NCBI RefSeq assembly: GCF_014196635.1
Contig: NZ_JACIEB010000003.1
Location: 124,001-188,000 of the forward strand
Length of the DNA: 64,000 nucleotides
Reading direction: 5' to 3'
From: Sphingobium fontiphilum
GTDB lineage: Bacteria > Pseudomonadota > Alphaproteobacteria > Sphingomonadales > Sphingomonadaceae
Shown here piece after piece: positions 1-9,807 of the stretch. A model generated the notes under the pieces. The model worked only from the letters and a program-made list of their open reading frames with translations, was not told the DNA's origin and made no database searches. Positions within the stretch are counted from its first letter, which is position 1. The number at the start of each line of letters is the position of its first letter. A program made the position numbers and the translations under genes.

Positions 1-62
1 ATGGTCAACGGCGTCCTCCATCCGGGTCGGGCGGAACAGGCTCGACCCGAACGGCGTCCGCG

Positions 63-1847
63 TCAACCCTTGGCCTGCGGCTCCACCACGCGGATATGGA
101 GTTCGCGCAACTGCTTGAACTCGGCCGGGCCGGGCGCGCCCATCAGCAGGTCCTCGGCGCGCTGGTTCATCGGGAACAGCGTGATCTCGCGCAGGTTCTG
201 CGCGCCGCACAGCAGCATGACGATACGGTCAACGCCCGCAGCCATGCCGCCATGGGGCGGCGCGCCGTACTGGAACGCGCGATAGAGGCCGCCGAAACGC
301 TCCTCCACGTCCTGTTGGCTCAGGCCCACCAGTTCGAACGCCTTCACCATCGCTTCGGGCGACTGGTTGCGGATGGAGCCCGACGCGATCTCATAACCGT
401 TGCAGACCATGTCATATTGATAGGCCTTGAGGGTCAGCGGATCCTGCGTGTTCAGCGCCTCCAGCCCGCCCTGCGGCATGGAGAAGGGGTTGTGGGCGAA
501 ATCGATCTTCTTCTCGTCCTCATCATATTCATAGAAGGGGAAGTCGACGATCCAACACAGTTCGAACCGGTCCTTGTCAATCAGGTCGAGCTGCTCACCC
601 ACGCGGATGCGGGCCAGGCCGGCGAGCTTGGCGGCTTGCGATTCCTTGCCGGCGGCGAAGAACACGCCGTCATTGGGGCCAAGGCCCAGCGCCGCGATCA
701 GCTTCGCCGTCCGCTCCTCGCCATGATTCTTGGCGATGGGGCCGCCCGGCACGCCATCCTTGATGTTGATATAGCCAAGGCCCGAATAGCCCTCGCCCCG
801 CGCCCAGTTGTTCATGTCGTCGAAGAACTTCCGGCTGCCCGCGCCCGCGCCCGGCGCGGGAATGGCGCGGATCACGCTGCCGCTCTCGACCAGCGAGGCG
901 AAGATGCCAAAGCCCGACCCATGGAAATGCTCCGTCACATCCTCGATGATGATCGGGTTGCGCAGGTCGGGCTTGTCGCTGCCATATTTCAGCATCGCTT
1001 GCGCGTGCGGGATGCGCGGGAAGCTGCCCGCCGGGGTCACCGGCTTGCCGTCGGCGAAGGCTTCGAACACCTGCGCAATCACCGGCTCCATCGTGTTCCA
1101 GACGTCTTCCTGCGTGACGAAGCTCATTTCCAGGTCAAGCTGGTAGAATTCGCCGGGCAGGCGATCGGCGCGCGGGTCTTCGTCGCGGAAACAGGGGGCG
1201 ATCTGGAAATAACGGTCGAAGCCCGCGACCATCAGCAACTGCTTATATTGCTGCGGCGCCTGCGGCAGGGCGTAGAATTTGCCCGCATGAATGCGGCTGG
1301 GCACCAGAAAGTCGCGCGCGCCCTCCGGGCTGCTCGCGGTCAGGATCGGCGTCGAATATTCGGTGAAGCCGATGCCTTCCATTCGGCGGCGCATGTCGGA
1401 AATGATCTTGGTGCGCTTGACGATATTGGCGTGCAGCGTCTCGCGCCGCAGGTCGAGGAAGCGGTAGCGCAGGCGGATGTCTTCAGGATAATCCTGTTCC
1501 CCCGCGACCGGCAGCGGCAGGTCGGCGGCGGCCGACAGCACGACGGCGTCGAGCGCGCGAATCTCGATTGCGCCAGTCGGCAGGTTGGGGTTCACCGCTT
1601 CGGCCGCGCGAGCGACGACCTTGCCCGTCACCGTCACGACGCTTTCGGCGCGCAGGCTCTCGATCACCCTGAACACCGGGCCGTCGACTTCGGTGACGAT
1701 CTGGACCATGCCATAATGATCGCGCAGGTCGATGAAGACCAGATCGCCATGATCGCGCTTGCGATGCACCCAGCCTGACACGCGGACCTCATTACCGACC
1801 TCCGCCTTGGTCAGGGCGCCGCAGGTGTGGGTGCGATAGGCGTGCAT
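63..1847 (-). CDS. aspS: Aspartyl-tRNA synthetase
   Basis: Class II aminoacyl-tRNA synthetase that charges tRNA-Asp in the cytoplasm; 594 residues, the usual bacterial length. The N-terminal OB-fold anticodon domain is recognisable ([19 protein letters not shown]). It is followed by class II motif 2 ([20 protein letters not shown]) and, near the C-terminus, motif 3 ([13 protein letters not shown]). I chose the ATG of [10 protein letters not shown]. The reading frame stays open to 2039, but that extension would overlap the divergent rnd gene and matches nothing in the family. Whether the enzyme is discriminating or also charges tRNA-Asn cannot be decided here. Confidence 0.97.
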   Translation of the reverse strand: MHAYRTHTCGALTKAEVGNEVRVSGWVHRKRDHGDLVFIDLRDHYGMVQIVTEVDGPVFRVIESLRAESVVTVTGKVVARAAEAVNPNLPTGAIEIRALDAVVLSAAADLPLPVAGEQDYPEDIRLRYRFLDLRRETLHANIVKRTKIISDMRRRMEGIGFTEYSTPILTASSPEGARDFLVPSRIHAGKFYALPQAPQQYKQLLMVAGFDRYFQIAPCFRDEDPRADRLPGEFYQLDLEMSFVTQEDVWNTMEPVIAQVFEAFADGKPVTPAGSFPRIPHAQAMLKYGSDKPDLRNPIIIEDVTEHFHGSGFGIFASLVESGSVIRAIPAPGAGAGSRKFFDDMNNWARGEGYSGLGYINIKDGVPGGPIAKNHGEERTAKLIAALGLGPNDGVFFAAGKESQAAKLAGLARIRVGEQLDLIDKDRFELCWIVDFPFYEYDEDEKKIDFAHNPFSMPQGGLEALNTQDPLTLKAYQYDMVCNGYEIASGSIRNQSPEAMVKAFELVGLSQQDVEERFGGLYRAFQYGAPPHGGMAAGVDRIVMLLCGAQNLREITLFPMNQRAEDLLMGAPGPAEFKQLRELHIRVVEPQAKG

Positions 1848-1974
1848 GGCGTTTGGTTCTTTCAGCTTCGTTTTACGGAAATGACAAAGGCGTGCGGCCC
1901 GGCTATGGGCTGACTGTCGAACATCGACGAGCCCGCCAGGAAGCGGGCCAGCCCATAATAAGATCGAAGACCAT

Positions 1975-3141
1975 ATGCAAATCCATCCGCTGATTACCGA
2001 CAGCAAGACCCTCGCCGACTTCTGCGCCCGGATCGCCAAATCCCCCTATATCGCCGTCGATACGGAGTTCATGCGGGAAAACAGCTACTGGCCCGACCTG
2101 TGCCTGGTGCAGGTGGCCGACGCGCATGAAGCCGCCGCCATCGACCCCAAGGCGCCGGGCATCGACCTTAAGCCCCTTCTCGACCTGATGGTCGACAATG
2201 AGGATGTGCTGAAGGTGTTTCACGCGGGCGGGCAGGATCTGGAGATCATCTACAACCTGACCGGCAAGACCCCGCATCCGATGTTCGATACCCAGATCGC
2301 GGCGATGGCGCTGGGGCTGGGCGAACAGATCGGTTACGGCAATCTGGTCGAGGCATGGCTGGGCGTGCAGCTCGACAAGGGCGCGCGCTTTACCGACTGG
2401 GCGCGGCGGCCGCTGGACAAGCGCCAGATCGACTATGCCATTGGCGACGTCACCTACCTTATCCAGATTTTCCCCATGATGCTGGAGGAGCTGCGCAAGA
2501 CCGGCCGGGGCGGCTGGCTGGATCAGGAAATGGAACGCGTCTGCGATCCCGCCAATTATGAAAACGACCCGCAGGAAGCTTGGAAGCGCGTGCGCATCGC
2601 CAGCAAGAAGGCGGATGTTCTGGGTCGGCTGAAGGCGCTGGCGGCATGGCGCGAAATGGAGGCGCGGGACAAGAATCTGCCGCGCGGCCGCATCGTCAAG
2701 GACGAAACGCTGGCCGACATCGCCAGCCATCCGCCCCGTAGCCAGGACGATCTGGGCAAGGTGCGCGGCCTGTCCGCCACATGGAAGGGCAATGACATTG
2801 GCGCGCGGCTGATGGCGTCGCTCGCCGCCAGCGCCCCGCTCGACCGCGACGAAATGCCCGAACGCGACCCGAAAAGGCCGGGCCTGGGCAAGGATGGCGC
2901 GCTGGTCGCCGATCTCCTCAAACTGCTGCTCAAAATCCGTTCACGCGACATCAATGTCGCATCGCGCCTAATCGCGCGCAGCGACGACATCGACGCGCTG
3001 GCCGCGGGCGTGCGCGACGGGTTGTCGATTCTGGAAGGCTGGCGTTACGACCAGTTCGGCCGCGACGCCGTCGATCTGGTCGAAGGACGCATGGCCTTCG
3101 CGGTCAAGAACGGCCGGTTGAAGATGACGCGCACCGAATAG
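1975..3141 (+). CDS. rnd: Ribonuclease D
   Basis: 3'-5' exoribonuclease of the DEDDy family, involved in tRNA 3'-end maturation; 388 residues, typical length. The exonuclease motifs are visible: [19 protein letters not shown] (first D and E), FHAGGQDLE (second D) and [11 protein letters not shown] (Y-x3-D). An HRDC-type region follows ([19 protein letters not shown] and onward). It is divergent from aspS across about 130 bases that must hold both promoters. A small lipoprotein gene follows 12 bases after the stop. Confidence 0.95.
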   Translation: MQIHPLITDSKTLADFCARIAKSPYIAVDTEFMRENSYWPDLCLVQVADAHEAAAIDPKAPGIDLKPLLDLMVDNEDVLKVFHAGGQDLEIIYNLTGKTPHPMFDTQIAAMALGLGEQIGYGNLVEAWLGVQLDKGARFTDWARRPLDKRQIDYAIGDVTYLIQIFPMMLEELRKTGRGGWLDQEMERVCDPANYENDPQEAWKRVRIASKKADVLGRLKALAAWREMEARDKNLPRGRIVKDETLADIASHPPRSQDDLGKVRGLSATWKGNDIGARLMASLAASAPLDRDEMPERDPKRPGLGKDGALVADLLKLLLKIRSRDINVASRLIARSDDIDALAAGVRDGLSILEGWRYDQFGRDAVDLVEGRMAFAVKNGRLKMTRTE

Positions 3142-3153
3142 GGAGAAGGCAGG

Positions 3154-3459
3154 ATGCGGACCCTCATTGCGTTGGCGATAGTGCCGCTGGCGGCGTGCGC
3201 GAGCGCACCGCCCGCCAAGCAGGACAGCGATCCCACGCCTCCGGCCATGGCGGACGGCCCGTGCCGCACCGAAGGGCTGGACCGCTTCATCGGGCAGCAG
3301 GCCGACGAGGCGACAGGCGCCGCAATGTTGAAGGCGTCCGGCGCAAGGACGCTGCGCTGGGGCGGACCCGGCATGGCGATGACCATGGATTTCCGCCCGG
3401 ACCGCCTGACCGTCAGCTATGACGAGGCGAAGCGCATCACCGAAGCACGCTGCGGATAA
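3154..3459 (+). CDS. I78-family peptidase inhibitor lipoprotein
   Basis: Small exported protein of 101 residues. The signal peptide ends in a lipobox (PLAACAS), so it should be a lipoprotein with lipid on Cys15. The mature part carries the I78 pattern: GPCRTEGLDRFIGQ, then ATGAAMLKASGARTLRW, then MTMDFRPDRLTVSYDEA and a terminal Cys, with two Cys available for a disulfide. The family is named for a fungal serine-protease inhibitor. Its role in alphaproteobacteria is not established, so protease inhibition is an inference. It probably shares a transcript with rnd. Confidence 0.8.
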   Translation: MRTLIALAIVPLAACASAPPAKQDSDPTPPAMADGPCRTEGLDRFIGQQADEATGAAMLKASGARTLRWGGPGMAMTMDFRPDRLTVSYDEAKRITEARCG

Positions 3460-3475
3460 GCCAGCCCCTTCAACG

Positions 3476-3865
3476 ATGACCAGCGCCGCCGAACTCGCGA
3501 TCCGCATCGCCCGCGCGGCGTTCAACCGCGCGCTGGCCGACGCCGACCTCGAAGCCATCGAGCCGATACTGGCGCGCGACGCGATATTGGTGACCGGCAC
3601 GGACAGCGCCGTCATCGCCGGGCGCAAGGCGCAGATGATGGCGTGGAAACGCGAATTCGCCGCGCCCGAACGGATCATCTACACCCGCACGCCCGACAGT
3701 GTCACCGTCTCGCCCGTCGAACCCATCGCCATGGAGCTGGGCCATTGGCAGGGGGCCAGTGCATCGACGGGCGCGGTTGTCGCATCGGGCCGTTTCAGCG
3801 CCAAATGGCGGCAACAGGCCGAACGCTGGGTCATCGAGGCGGAGATTTTCGTCACGCTGGCGTGA
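3476..3865 (+). CDS. NTF2-like / SnoaL-type (DUF4440-like) protein
   Basis: Predicted cytoplasmic protein of 129 residues with a single alpha+beta cone fold: an N-terminal helix with RAAFNRALADADLEAIEPIL, then DAILVTGTDSAVIAGRKAQ, and C-terminal strands ending RWVIEAEIFVTLA. Such folds bind small ligands or act as isomerases or hydrolases; no specific function can be assigned. I start at the ATG of MTSAAELAIR. A longer frame begins at 3419 inside the preceding lipoprotein gene and has no family support. The gap to the upstream gene is 16 bases, so co-transcription is likely. Confidence 0.7.
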   Translation: MTSAAELAIRIARAAFNRALADADLEAIEPILARDAILVTGTDSAVIAGRKAQMMAWKREFAAPERIIYTRTPDSVTVSPVEPIAMELGHWQGASASTGAVVASGRFSAKWRQQAERWVIEAEIFVTLA

Positions 3866-3950
3866 TTTGATTGCGGTCAATGCGTATGGCGCGCGCCGCC
3901 GAACATGGTGAAACGGGCTGGTCCTGACTTTAGCCATGGAGAGCATCCGC

Positions 3951-4349
3951 ATGAACGCCACCGCCGCCGCCACACCCTATGCCATGATCGGCGGCGAACC
4001 CATGGTGTCCGCCATCGTCAACCGCTTCTATGACCTCATAGAGGGCGACCCCGCCTATGCGAAGCTGCGCGCCATCCACGCCGCTGACCTCGCACCGGTG
4101 CGCCATGGGCTGACGCGATTTCTGTCGGGATGGATGGGCGGGCCGCGCGACTGGTTCGAGCGGGGCGGCTGCGTGATGAGCCTGCATCGCGCCTTCCCTA
4201 TCGACCGCGAACTGGCTGACGAATGGTCCGACGCCATGGGACGGGCGATCAACGATCAGCCGGGCCTGGAAGCGCATCTGGCCGAAAAAATGCGCGAGGC
4301 GCTGACCCATATGGCCAAGGGAATGATCAACCTCAGCCTCGCGGACTGA
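3951..4349 (+). CDS. Group II truncated haemoglobin
   Basis: Two-over-two globin of 132 residues that binds haem and oxygen or NO-type ligands in the cytoplasm. Seen: a B-helix Tyr (NRFYDLIE), the proximal His in CVMSLHRAFPI, and the Trp-rich segment FLSGWMGGPRDWFERGG typical of group II. I start at the second ATG because GGAG lies about 7 bases upstream; an ATG at 3936 in frame has no clear ribosome site. It lies tail-to-tail with the cbb3 oxidase operon, which fits an oxygen or NO role but does not prove one. Confidence 0.85.
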   Translation: MNATAAATPYAMIGGEPMVSAIVNRFYDLIEGDPAYAKLRAIHAADLAPVRHGLTRFLSGWMGGPRDWFERGGCVMSLHRAFPIDRELADEWSDAMGRAINDQPGLEAHLAEKMREALTHMAKGMINLSLAD

Positions 4350-4366
4350 CCGCGCATCCTGCCGCA

Positions 4367-4522
4367 TCAATTGGCCCGATCATCCTCATCCTCGATCAGG
4401 ATTCGCATGGCCGCGCCGTCGGCATCCTCGAACTGCCCGGCCCGCAGCGCCCAGAAAAAGGCGCCAAGGCCGATGAGGCCCAGCAGCAGCGCGATGGGGA
4501 TCAGAAAAGTCAGCCCGGTCAC
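4367..4522 (-). CDS. ccoS: cbb3 oxidase maturation protein CcoS
   Basis: 51-residue protein with one N-terminal membrane helix (LTFLIPIALLLGLIGLGAFF), then WALRAGQFEDADGAAMRI and an acidic tail. The helix followed by W-x2-R-x-GQFED is the hallmark of CcoS, which is needed to load cofactors into the cbb3 oxidase. It starts with GTG and overlaps the ccoI stop by four bases (GTGA), so it is translationally coupled and is the last gene of the cco operon. It is easily missed because of its size and GTG start. Confidence 0.93.
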   Translation of the reverse strand: MTGLTFLIPIALLLGLIGLGAFFWALRAGQFEDADGAAMRILIEDEDDRAN

Positions 4523-6660
4523 CGCGCCGCACTCCGCAGGCGGAGCGCATTGCCGACGACGATCAGCGACGATCCCGACATGGCGATGGCCGCGATCAGC
4601 GGCGTGACATGGCCCATGATCGCCAGCGGCACCGCCAGCAGATTATAGCCGATCGCCAGCGCGAAATTCTGGCGCACGACGCGGATGGTGCGGCGGGCGG
4701 CGCGGATGGCGACGGGCACCGGAGCCAGCCGGTCGCCCAGGAACACCGCGTCGGCGGCAAGCTGGCTCGCATCGCTGGCCGAAGCCGGCGCCATGCTGGC
4801 ATGACCGGCGGCCAGAGCAGGCCCGTCGTTCAGGCCGTCGCCCACCATCAAAATCTTCTCGCCCGCCGCGCTCAACCGCCCGATCAGGGCCAGCTTGTCC
4901 TGCGGGCGCAACTGACCGATGGCGGTCACGTCGACCTGCCGGGCGATGTCGACCAGCGCATCGGAACGGTCGCCGCTGGCGATCAGCCGCTTGATACCCA
5001 TGGCGCGCAATTGTCCGGTGACTTCGGCGGCGTCCGGCCGCAAAGCATCGGCGAAGCCCAGCAATGTGGCGCTGCCTCCGCGCCGATATTCGCTGGCAAG
5101 GCCAAAGAGCGAGACGACGCCGCGCGGACGGCCCAGCGCGACCGCTTCGCCCGCGAACCGGGCGGTCATGCCCTCGCCCGGCGCTTCGCGAACCTCGCTC
5201 AGGTTGGCGGCGCGAACGCCCTGCCCCTCCAGCGCCTGACGCAACGCATTGCTGAGCGGGTGACGACTGGCCTGGGCGAGCGCCAGCACCACGCCCTTGT
5301 CAGCATCGTCCAGCTTGTCGAGATTTTCGGGCACCGGACGACCCAATGTCAGCGTGCCGGTCTTGTCGAACACCACCTCGCTCACCTCCGCCAGCCGTTC
5401 CAGCGCCGACCCGTCCTTCACCAGCACGCCGCGCCGCATCAGCGCGCCACAGGCGACGATCTGCGCGGCCGGCACCGCCAGCCCCAGCGCGCAGGGGCAG
5501 GTGATGAGCAGCACGGCGACGGCGATCAACAGCGCCTGATGCACGCCCGCCCCCGCGATCAGCCATCCGGCAAAGGCCAGCGCGGCGGTCAGGTGGACGG
5601 CGGGCGCGTAAAGCCGCGCCGCGCGTTCGGCGATGCGGACATATCGAGACTTGGCCTGCGCCGCATCCTCCATCAACCGGGCGATCTCCGCGATCACCGT
5701 GTCGGCCCCGACAGCCGTCACCTCGACCGTCACGGCCGATTGGACGTTGAGCGCCCCGGCCTGCACAGGCGATCCAGGCTGCACAGGAACCGGCGCGCTT
5801 TCGCCAGTCAGGAACGCGATGTCGACGCTGCTGTCGCCCGACCGGACGACGCCGTCGGCGGCCAGCCGCTCGCCAGCCGCGACCATCATCATCATGCCGG
5901 GGCGCAGGTCCGCCGCCGGGGTCCAGTGGCTCTGCCCGTCCGCCTCCATCACCAGCGCGCCCGGCGCTGTCTGGCGCAGCAGCGCGGCGACGCCCTCGCG
6001 CGCCTTGCCGCGCATCACGCCGTCGAGCGTGCGCCCGGCGAGCAAAAAGAACAGCAGCATGACCGCGCCGTCGAACCAGGCATGGGCGCCGCCCGTCACC
6101 GTTTCATACAGGCTCATCGCAGTGGTCAGCAGCACGCCGATGGAGATCGGCACATCCATATTGGTGCGGCCATGGCGCAGCGCCGCCCAGGCGGAGGTGA
6201 AGAAGGGCCGCCCGGAATAGGCGATGGTCGGCAGCGCGATCAGCGCCGAGAGCCAGTGGAACAGCTCGCGCGTCGCCCCGGCCGCGCCCGACCAGATCGA
6301 CACCGACAGCAGCATGATGTTCATCGCCGCGAACCCGGCGACCGCCAGCGCGCGCAGCAGGGCGCGGTTTTCGGCCGCCCCCGCCTCCAGCCCGGCCTCG
6401 ACCAGCGGCTCGGCGTCAAAGCCGACAGCGGCGATGGCCGCTTTCAGGTCCGGGGGCAACAGGGCGGGATCGTGCAGGATGGCGATCTGCTTGGCGGTCA
6501 TGTTGACGCGGGCCGAATATATGCCCGGCACCTTGACCAGCCCCGTCTCGATCTTGCCCATGCACGACGCGCAGCGCATTCCGGGCGCGACGAACAGGCT
6601 GCGGATCGCCTTTTCCGGCGGGCTTGCAGGCGCTTCGATCAGTAAGGGCTGGGTGGCCAT
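4519..6660 (-). CDS. ccoI: Copper-translocating P-type ATPase CcoI
   Basis: P1B-type ATPase (also called FixI) that supplies copper for the CuB centre of the cbb3 oxidase; inner membrane, 713 residues. In order: N-terminal heavy-metal domain with MRCASCMG (CxxC), membrane helices, the actuator segment DIAFLTGESAPV, the transmembrane metal motif TCPCALG, the phosphorylation site DKTGTLT and the hinge MVGDGLNDGPAL. Its ATG shares one base with the fixH stop (TGATG) and its stop overlaps ccoS, so all four assembly genes are coupled. Confidence 0.95.
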   Translation of the reverse strand: MATQPLLIEAPASPPEKAIRSLFVAPGMRCASCMGKIETGLVKVPGIYSARVNMTAKQIAILHDPALLPPDLKAAIAAVGFDAEPLVEAGLEAGAAENRALLRALAVAGFAAMNIMLLSVSIWSGAAGATRELFHWLSALIALPTIAYSGRPFFTSAWAALRHGRTNMDVPISIGVLLTTAMSLYETVTGGAHAWFDGAVMLLFFLLAGRTLDGVMRGKAREGVAALLRQTAPGALVMEADGQSHWTPAADLRPGMMMMVAAGERLAADGVVRSGDSSVDIAFLTGESAPVPVQPGSPVQAGALNVQSAVTVEVTAVGADTVIAEIARLMEDAAQAKSRYVRIAERAARLYAPAVHLTAALAFAGWLIAGAGVHQALLIAVAVLLITCPCALGLAVPAAQIVACGALMRRGVLVKDGSALERLAEVSEVVFDKTGTLTLGRPVPENLDKLDDADKGVVLALAQASRHPLSNALRQALEGQGVRAANLSEVREAPGEGMTARFAGEAVALGRPRGVVSLFGLASEYRRGGSATLLGFADALRPDAAEVTGQLRAMGIKRLIASGDRSDALVDIARQVDVTAIGQLRPQDKLALIGRLSAAGEKILMVGDGLNDGPALAAGHASMAPASASDASQLAADAVFLGDRLAPVPVAIRAARRTIRVVRQNFALAIGYNLLAVPLAIMGHVTPLIAAIAMSGSSLIVVGNALRLRSAAR

Positions 6661-7139
6661 CAGTCGACTTCCTTCTGGATATGCTGGGTATCGCCATGGC
6701 CCGCCAGGGTGACGCGCACCTGCCAGCGACCGGCGGGCAAAGGCTGTCGCGCGCGATAGACGCCATGACCCATGCCCTGGAAGCTCAGCTTCACCTCCGG
6801 CGCGCGGCCCAGCGGATGGATGGCCCGGCCGGTGATGATGCCGGCCGATACCGGCTGATCCGCCTGATCGGTCAGGGTCACGCGAACATGGCGGGCGTCG
6901 TCCAGCGCGATGGCGCGCCGCCAGCCCATCTTCTGCTGGCGCCGGGCGGCATCCAGCCATCCGTTGAATTTCTGGCTGGCGACATAGCTGTTGTCGACCA
7001 CCGTGCCGCCGAATGTACTGACGGCGCTGACAGCCATGAAGATGTTGACGGACATGACGACGACGAAGAAGGCGACCAGGATGATCGTCATATGCCAGCC
7101 GGTGAAGGGGCGGCGTGCGCGGGGGGCTGCTCGCATCAT
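6660..7139 (-). CDS. ccoH: FixH/CcoH family cbb3 assembly protein
   Basis: 159-residue protein with one N-terminal membrane helix (FTGWHMTIILVAFFVVVMSV) and a periplasmic domain. The family signature NSYVASQKFNGWLD follows the helix, and RAIHPLGRAPEVKLSFQ lies later. FixH acts with CcoI in cbb3 assembly and copper insertion. It overlaps the ccoG stop by four bases (ATGA). Two adjacent Met codons make the start ambiguous by one residue. Confidence 0.9.
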   Translation of the reverse strand: MMRAAPRARRPFTGWHMTIILVAFFVVVMSVNIFMAVSAVSTFGGTVVDNSYVASQKFNGWLDAARRQQKMGWRRAIALDDARHVRVTLTDQADQPVSAGIITGRAIHPLGRAPEVKLSFQGMGHGVYRARQPLPAGRWQVRVTLAGHGDTQHIQKEVD

Positions 7140-8572
7140 TCGGGCCTTTCAAAGCTCATCGTTTCACGGTCGCCGCCGCCTTCCTTGTCGGTGGCGCGCA
7201 GGACGAAGTCGAAATCGGCGCGCTGCGGTCCGGCCGCAGGCGCAGCGACATAGACGCGCAGGCGCGCCACGCTGTCGGCGGGGACAGTCGTGGCGACAGT
7301 CGCCCCCGCCTCTTCCCGCGCCATGGCGTCGGTCCAAAGGGTCGCGCCGTCGATCCCGGCGACGCTGACCGCCATCGGGCGCGGGCGCGCCTCCATGTTG
7401 CGGATCTTGACGGTATAGGCGTTGCGGATCGCCCCGTCGGACAGGCGGACGAAAATCGGATTACGATCCTGCTGGACGGCGACGTCGATGCGGGTGCGTG
7501 ATCCCAGCGCGAACAGCATGGCGAGGCCAATGCCCGCCCAGACGGTGAAATAGGCGATGGTGCGCGGGCGCAGCAGCGATTTCATCATCGGCCGGGGAGC
7601 GGCGCCCTGGCGCTCCGCCTGCGCGTCATCCTCGGTGCAATAATCGATCAGGCCGCGTGAACGGCCGACCTGCGCCATCACCTTGTCGCAGGCGTCGATG
7701 CACAGGGCGCAGGTGATGCAGCCGATCTGCGGCCCGTTGCGGATGTCGATGCCGGTCGGGCAAACCGCCACGCACTGGTCGCAATCGACGCAATCGCCAT
7801 ATTCGCCCGGATGCGCCGCCGCCTTCTTCACGCTGCCGCGCTTTTCGCCGCGCCAGTCCTTGTAGGTGACCACCAGCGATTTTTCGTCGAGCATCGCGGT
7901 CTGGATGCGCGGCCAGGGGCACATGTAGATGCACACCTGCTCGCGCATGAAGCCGCCCAGCACAAAAGTCGTCGCGGTCAGCACGCCAACCGTGGCATAG
8001 GCGACGGGCGCGGCCTGCCCGGTCCAGAACGCCTGCTGAAGCGTCGGCGCGTCGGCAAAATAGAATATCCATGCGCCGCCGGTGGCAAAGGCGATGGCCA
8101 GCCACACGCCCCATTTGAACAGGCGACGAGCCAGCTTGCCCACACTCCAGGGCGCCTTCGCCAGCCGGATCTGGGCATTGCGGTCGCCGTCGATGAAGCG
8201 TTCGACATGCTGGTACAGGTCGGTCCACACCGTCTGCGGGCAGGCATAGCCGCACCAGGCGCGACCCACGGCGGAGGTGACGAGGAACAGGCCAATGCCC
8301 GCCATCACCAGCAACCCGGCCACATAATAGAATTCCTGCGGCCAGATTTCGATGGAGAACATGTAGAAGCGACGATGGGCGAGGTCGATCAATACCGCCT
8401 GATCGGGGGCATAAGGCCCGCGATCCCAGCGTATCCAGGGCGTAACCCAGTAAATGGTCAGCGTGATCGCCATGATCGCCCATTTCAGGCGGCGGTAGAA
8501 ACCGTCGACCGCCCTGGGATAGACGCCCTTACGCTTTTCGTAGAGGTCGGTGGTCCCGGCCAGCATCAACAT
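7136..8572 (-). CDS. ccoG: cbb3 oxidase accessory Fe-S protein CcoG
   Basis: Membrane-bound polyferredoxin (FixG/RdxA family) of 478 residues, reported in this family to reduce copper during cbb3 assembly. Seen: several N-terminal membrane helices, the NosR-like CGYACPQTVW motif, two 4Fe-4S ligand sets (CVDCDQCVAVCP and CITCALCIDAC), and a C-terminal immunoglobulin-like periplasmic domain of about 120 residues. About 120 bases separate its start from the ccoP stop, the only sizeable gap inside the ccoN-ccoS run. I see no clear terminator or promoter in it. Confidence 0.95.
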   Translation of the reverse strand: MLMLAGTTDLYEKRKGVYPRAVDGFYRRLKWAIMAITLTIYWVTPWIRWDRGPYAPDQAVLIDLAHRRFYMFSIEIWPQEFYYVAGLLVMAGIGLFLVTSAVGRAWCGYACPQTVWTDLYQHVERFIDGDRNAQIRLAKAPWSVGKLARRLFKWGVWLAIAFATGGAWIFYFADAPTLQQAFWTGQAAPVAYATVGVLTATTFVLGGFMREQVCIYMCPWPRIQTAMLDEKSLVVTYKDWRGEKRGSVKKAAAHPGEYGDCVDCDQCVAVCPTGIDIRNGPQIGCITCALCIDACDKVMAQVGRSRGLIDYCTEDDAQAERQGAAPRPMMKSLLRPRTIAYFTVWAGIGLAMLFALGSRTRIDVAVQQDRNPIFVRLSDGAIRNAYTVKIRNMEARPRPMAVSVAGIDGATLWTDAMAREEAGATVATTVPADSVARLRVYVAAPAAGPQRADFDFVLRATDKEGGGDRETMSFERPE

Positions 8573-8690
8573 CGGTCTGCTCCATTGAGGCGCTTCGTCG
8601 ACCTGCTGCGTCCGGGCGCGCTTCGAACCCCGGTCGCTGTCGATGGTGGGGGCCGGGACGCATATCGCCGCCCCGGTCGCCCTTTAACCT

Positions 8691-9638
8691 TTATTGGCCG
8701 GTCTGCGACTGCACGCCATTGGCCGCATCGGCCACCGCCGGGACTTCGGGCGCAGGCGCCGCCTCGCCGCCGCCCAGGCTGTGGACATAGGCCGCCAGCA
8801 TCCGGATGGTCGCCTTGTCCAGCTTGTCGCCCCAGCGCGGCATCACGCCCTGACGGCTGTTCTGCACCGTCGCATGGATGGCGTCGGCGTCGCCGCCATA
8901 GAGCCAGATGCCGTCGGTCAGGTTCGGCGCGCCCAGCGACCGGATGCCCTGGCCAGCGGGGCCGTGGCAGACGGCGCAATTGTCGGCAAAGACCGGCGCG
9001 CCGCGCTGCGAAGCCGCGCCCGGCTTGTCCTGACGGCTGATCGTGCGAACATGGGCGACGACATCGTTGACCTGCGCAGGGGTCAGCAACTGATCGCGGC
9101 CGAATGCGGGCATCATCGACTGGCGCGTTTCGGCATGGTCGGGATTGCGAACGCCATCGATGATCGTCTTTTCGATGGTGGTCAGATCACCGCCCCACAG
9201 CCAATCGTCGTCATTGAGGTTGGGATAGCCCTTCGACCCGGCTGCGCCCGAACCATGACATTGCACGCAATGCACCTTGAACGCCGCCCGGCCGCCCTCG
9301 ACCGCCGCCTGCATCAGTTGCGCATTGCCGGGCAGCTGTTCGATGGGCGTGTCGGCGATCGCCTTGTGAATCGGCGCCAGCGCGGCGTCGCGCGCGGCCA
9401 GTTCCTTGACCAGCGCTCCACGACTGGACCAGCCCATCGCGCCACGGGTGTAATCGCTAATCATCGGCCAGGCCGGATAGGCGATGGTATAGCCGATGGC
9501 GAAGAGGATCGTGGCATAGAAGGTCCACAGCCACCAGCGCGGCAGGGGCGTATCCAGCTCCTGAATGCCGTCCCATTCATGACCCTTGAACTGGGTGCCG
9601 GTGGCGGCGTCGATTTGCGCTTTGCTCTCGTCAGCCAT
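8691..9638 (-). CDS. ccoP: cbb3 cytochrome c oxidase subunit III, di-haem CcoP
   Basis: Membrane-anchored dihaem cytochrome c that passes electrons to CcoO/CcoN; 315 residues. Seen: an N-terminal segment with LDTPLPRWWLWTFY leading into a membrane helix, a first haem site CVQCH with its distal Met region (QSMMPAF), a second haem site CAVCH with GVMPRWG, and an Ala/Pro-rich tail. The start overlaps the end of ccoQ by 8 bases, so the two are coupled. Confidence 0.97.
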   Translation of the reverse strand: MADESKAQIDAATGTQFKGHEWDGIQELDTPLPRWWLWTFYATILFAIGYTIAYPAWPMISDYTRGAMGWSSRGALVKELAARDAALAPIHKAIADTPIEQLPGNAQLMQAAVEGGRAAFKVHCVQCHGSGAAGSKGYPNLNDDDWLWGGDLTTIEKTIIDGVRNPDHAETRQSMMPAFGRDQLLTPAQVNDVVAHVRTISRQDKPGAASQRGAPVFADNCAVCHGPAGQGIRSLGAPNLTDGIWLYGGDADAIHATVQNSRQGVMPRWGDKLDKATIRMLAAYVHSLGGGEAAPAPEVPAVADAANGVQSQTGQ

Positions 9639-9807
9639 GGTCGGCCTCCGTCTGTTCGCTGTCCGGTTCGAAAATCATGTTGGCGGCGTCGCGGCTGCTC
9701 TCTCGCCCGTGGGGCAGATAGTGCCAGCCGATCAGCACGAGATAGGCGAGAGCCATGAAGACCAGCCCCCAACTGTCGGCGAAATGCCGCATGTCATTGT
9801 AGCTCAT
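9631..9807 (-). CDS. ccoQ: cbb3 oxidase subunit CcoQ (FixQ)
   Basis: 58-residue single-helix membrane subunit. It has a short N-terminus ([14 protein letters not shown]), a helix ([18 protein letters not shown]) and a polar tail with [15 protein letters not shown]. CcoQ stabilises the cbb3 complex. It overlaps the ccoO stop by four bases (ATGA) and the ccoP start by eight. Size, helix and position between ccoO and ccoP together give the assignment. Confidence 0.9.
   Translation of the reverse strand: MSYNDMRHFADSWGLVFMALAYLVLIGWHYLPHGRESSRDAANMIFEPDSEQTEADHG

Noticed and set aside
96..1778. Long open frame on the plus strand opposite aspS
   Set aside because: It is fully antisense to aspS, His/Arg/Ala-rich, with no domain; a by-product of high-GC codon bias.
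4609..6645. Long open frame on the plus strand opposite ccoI
   Set aside because: Antisense to a clear P-type ATPase; composition rich in R, Q, H and D without motifs.
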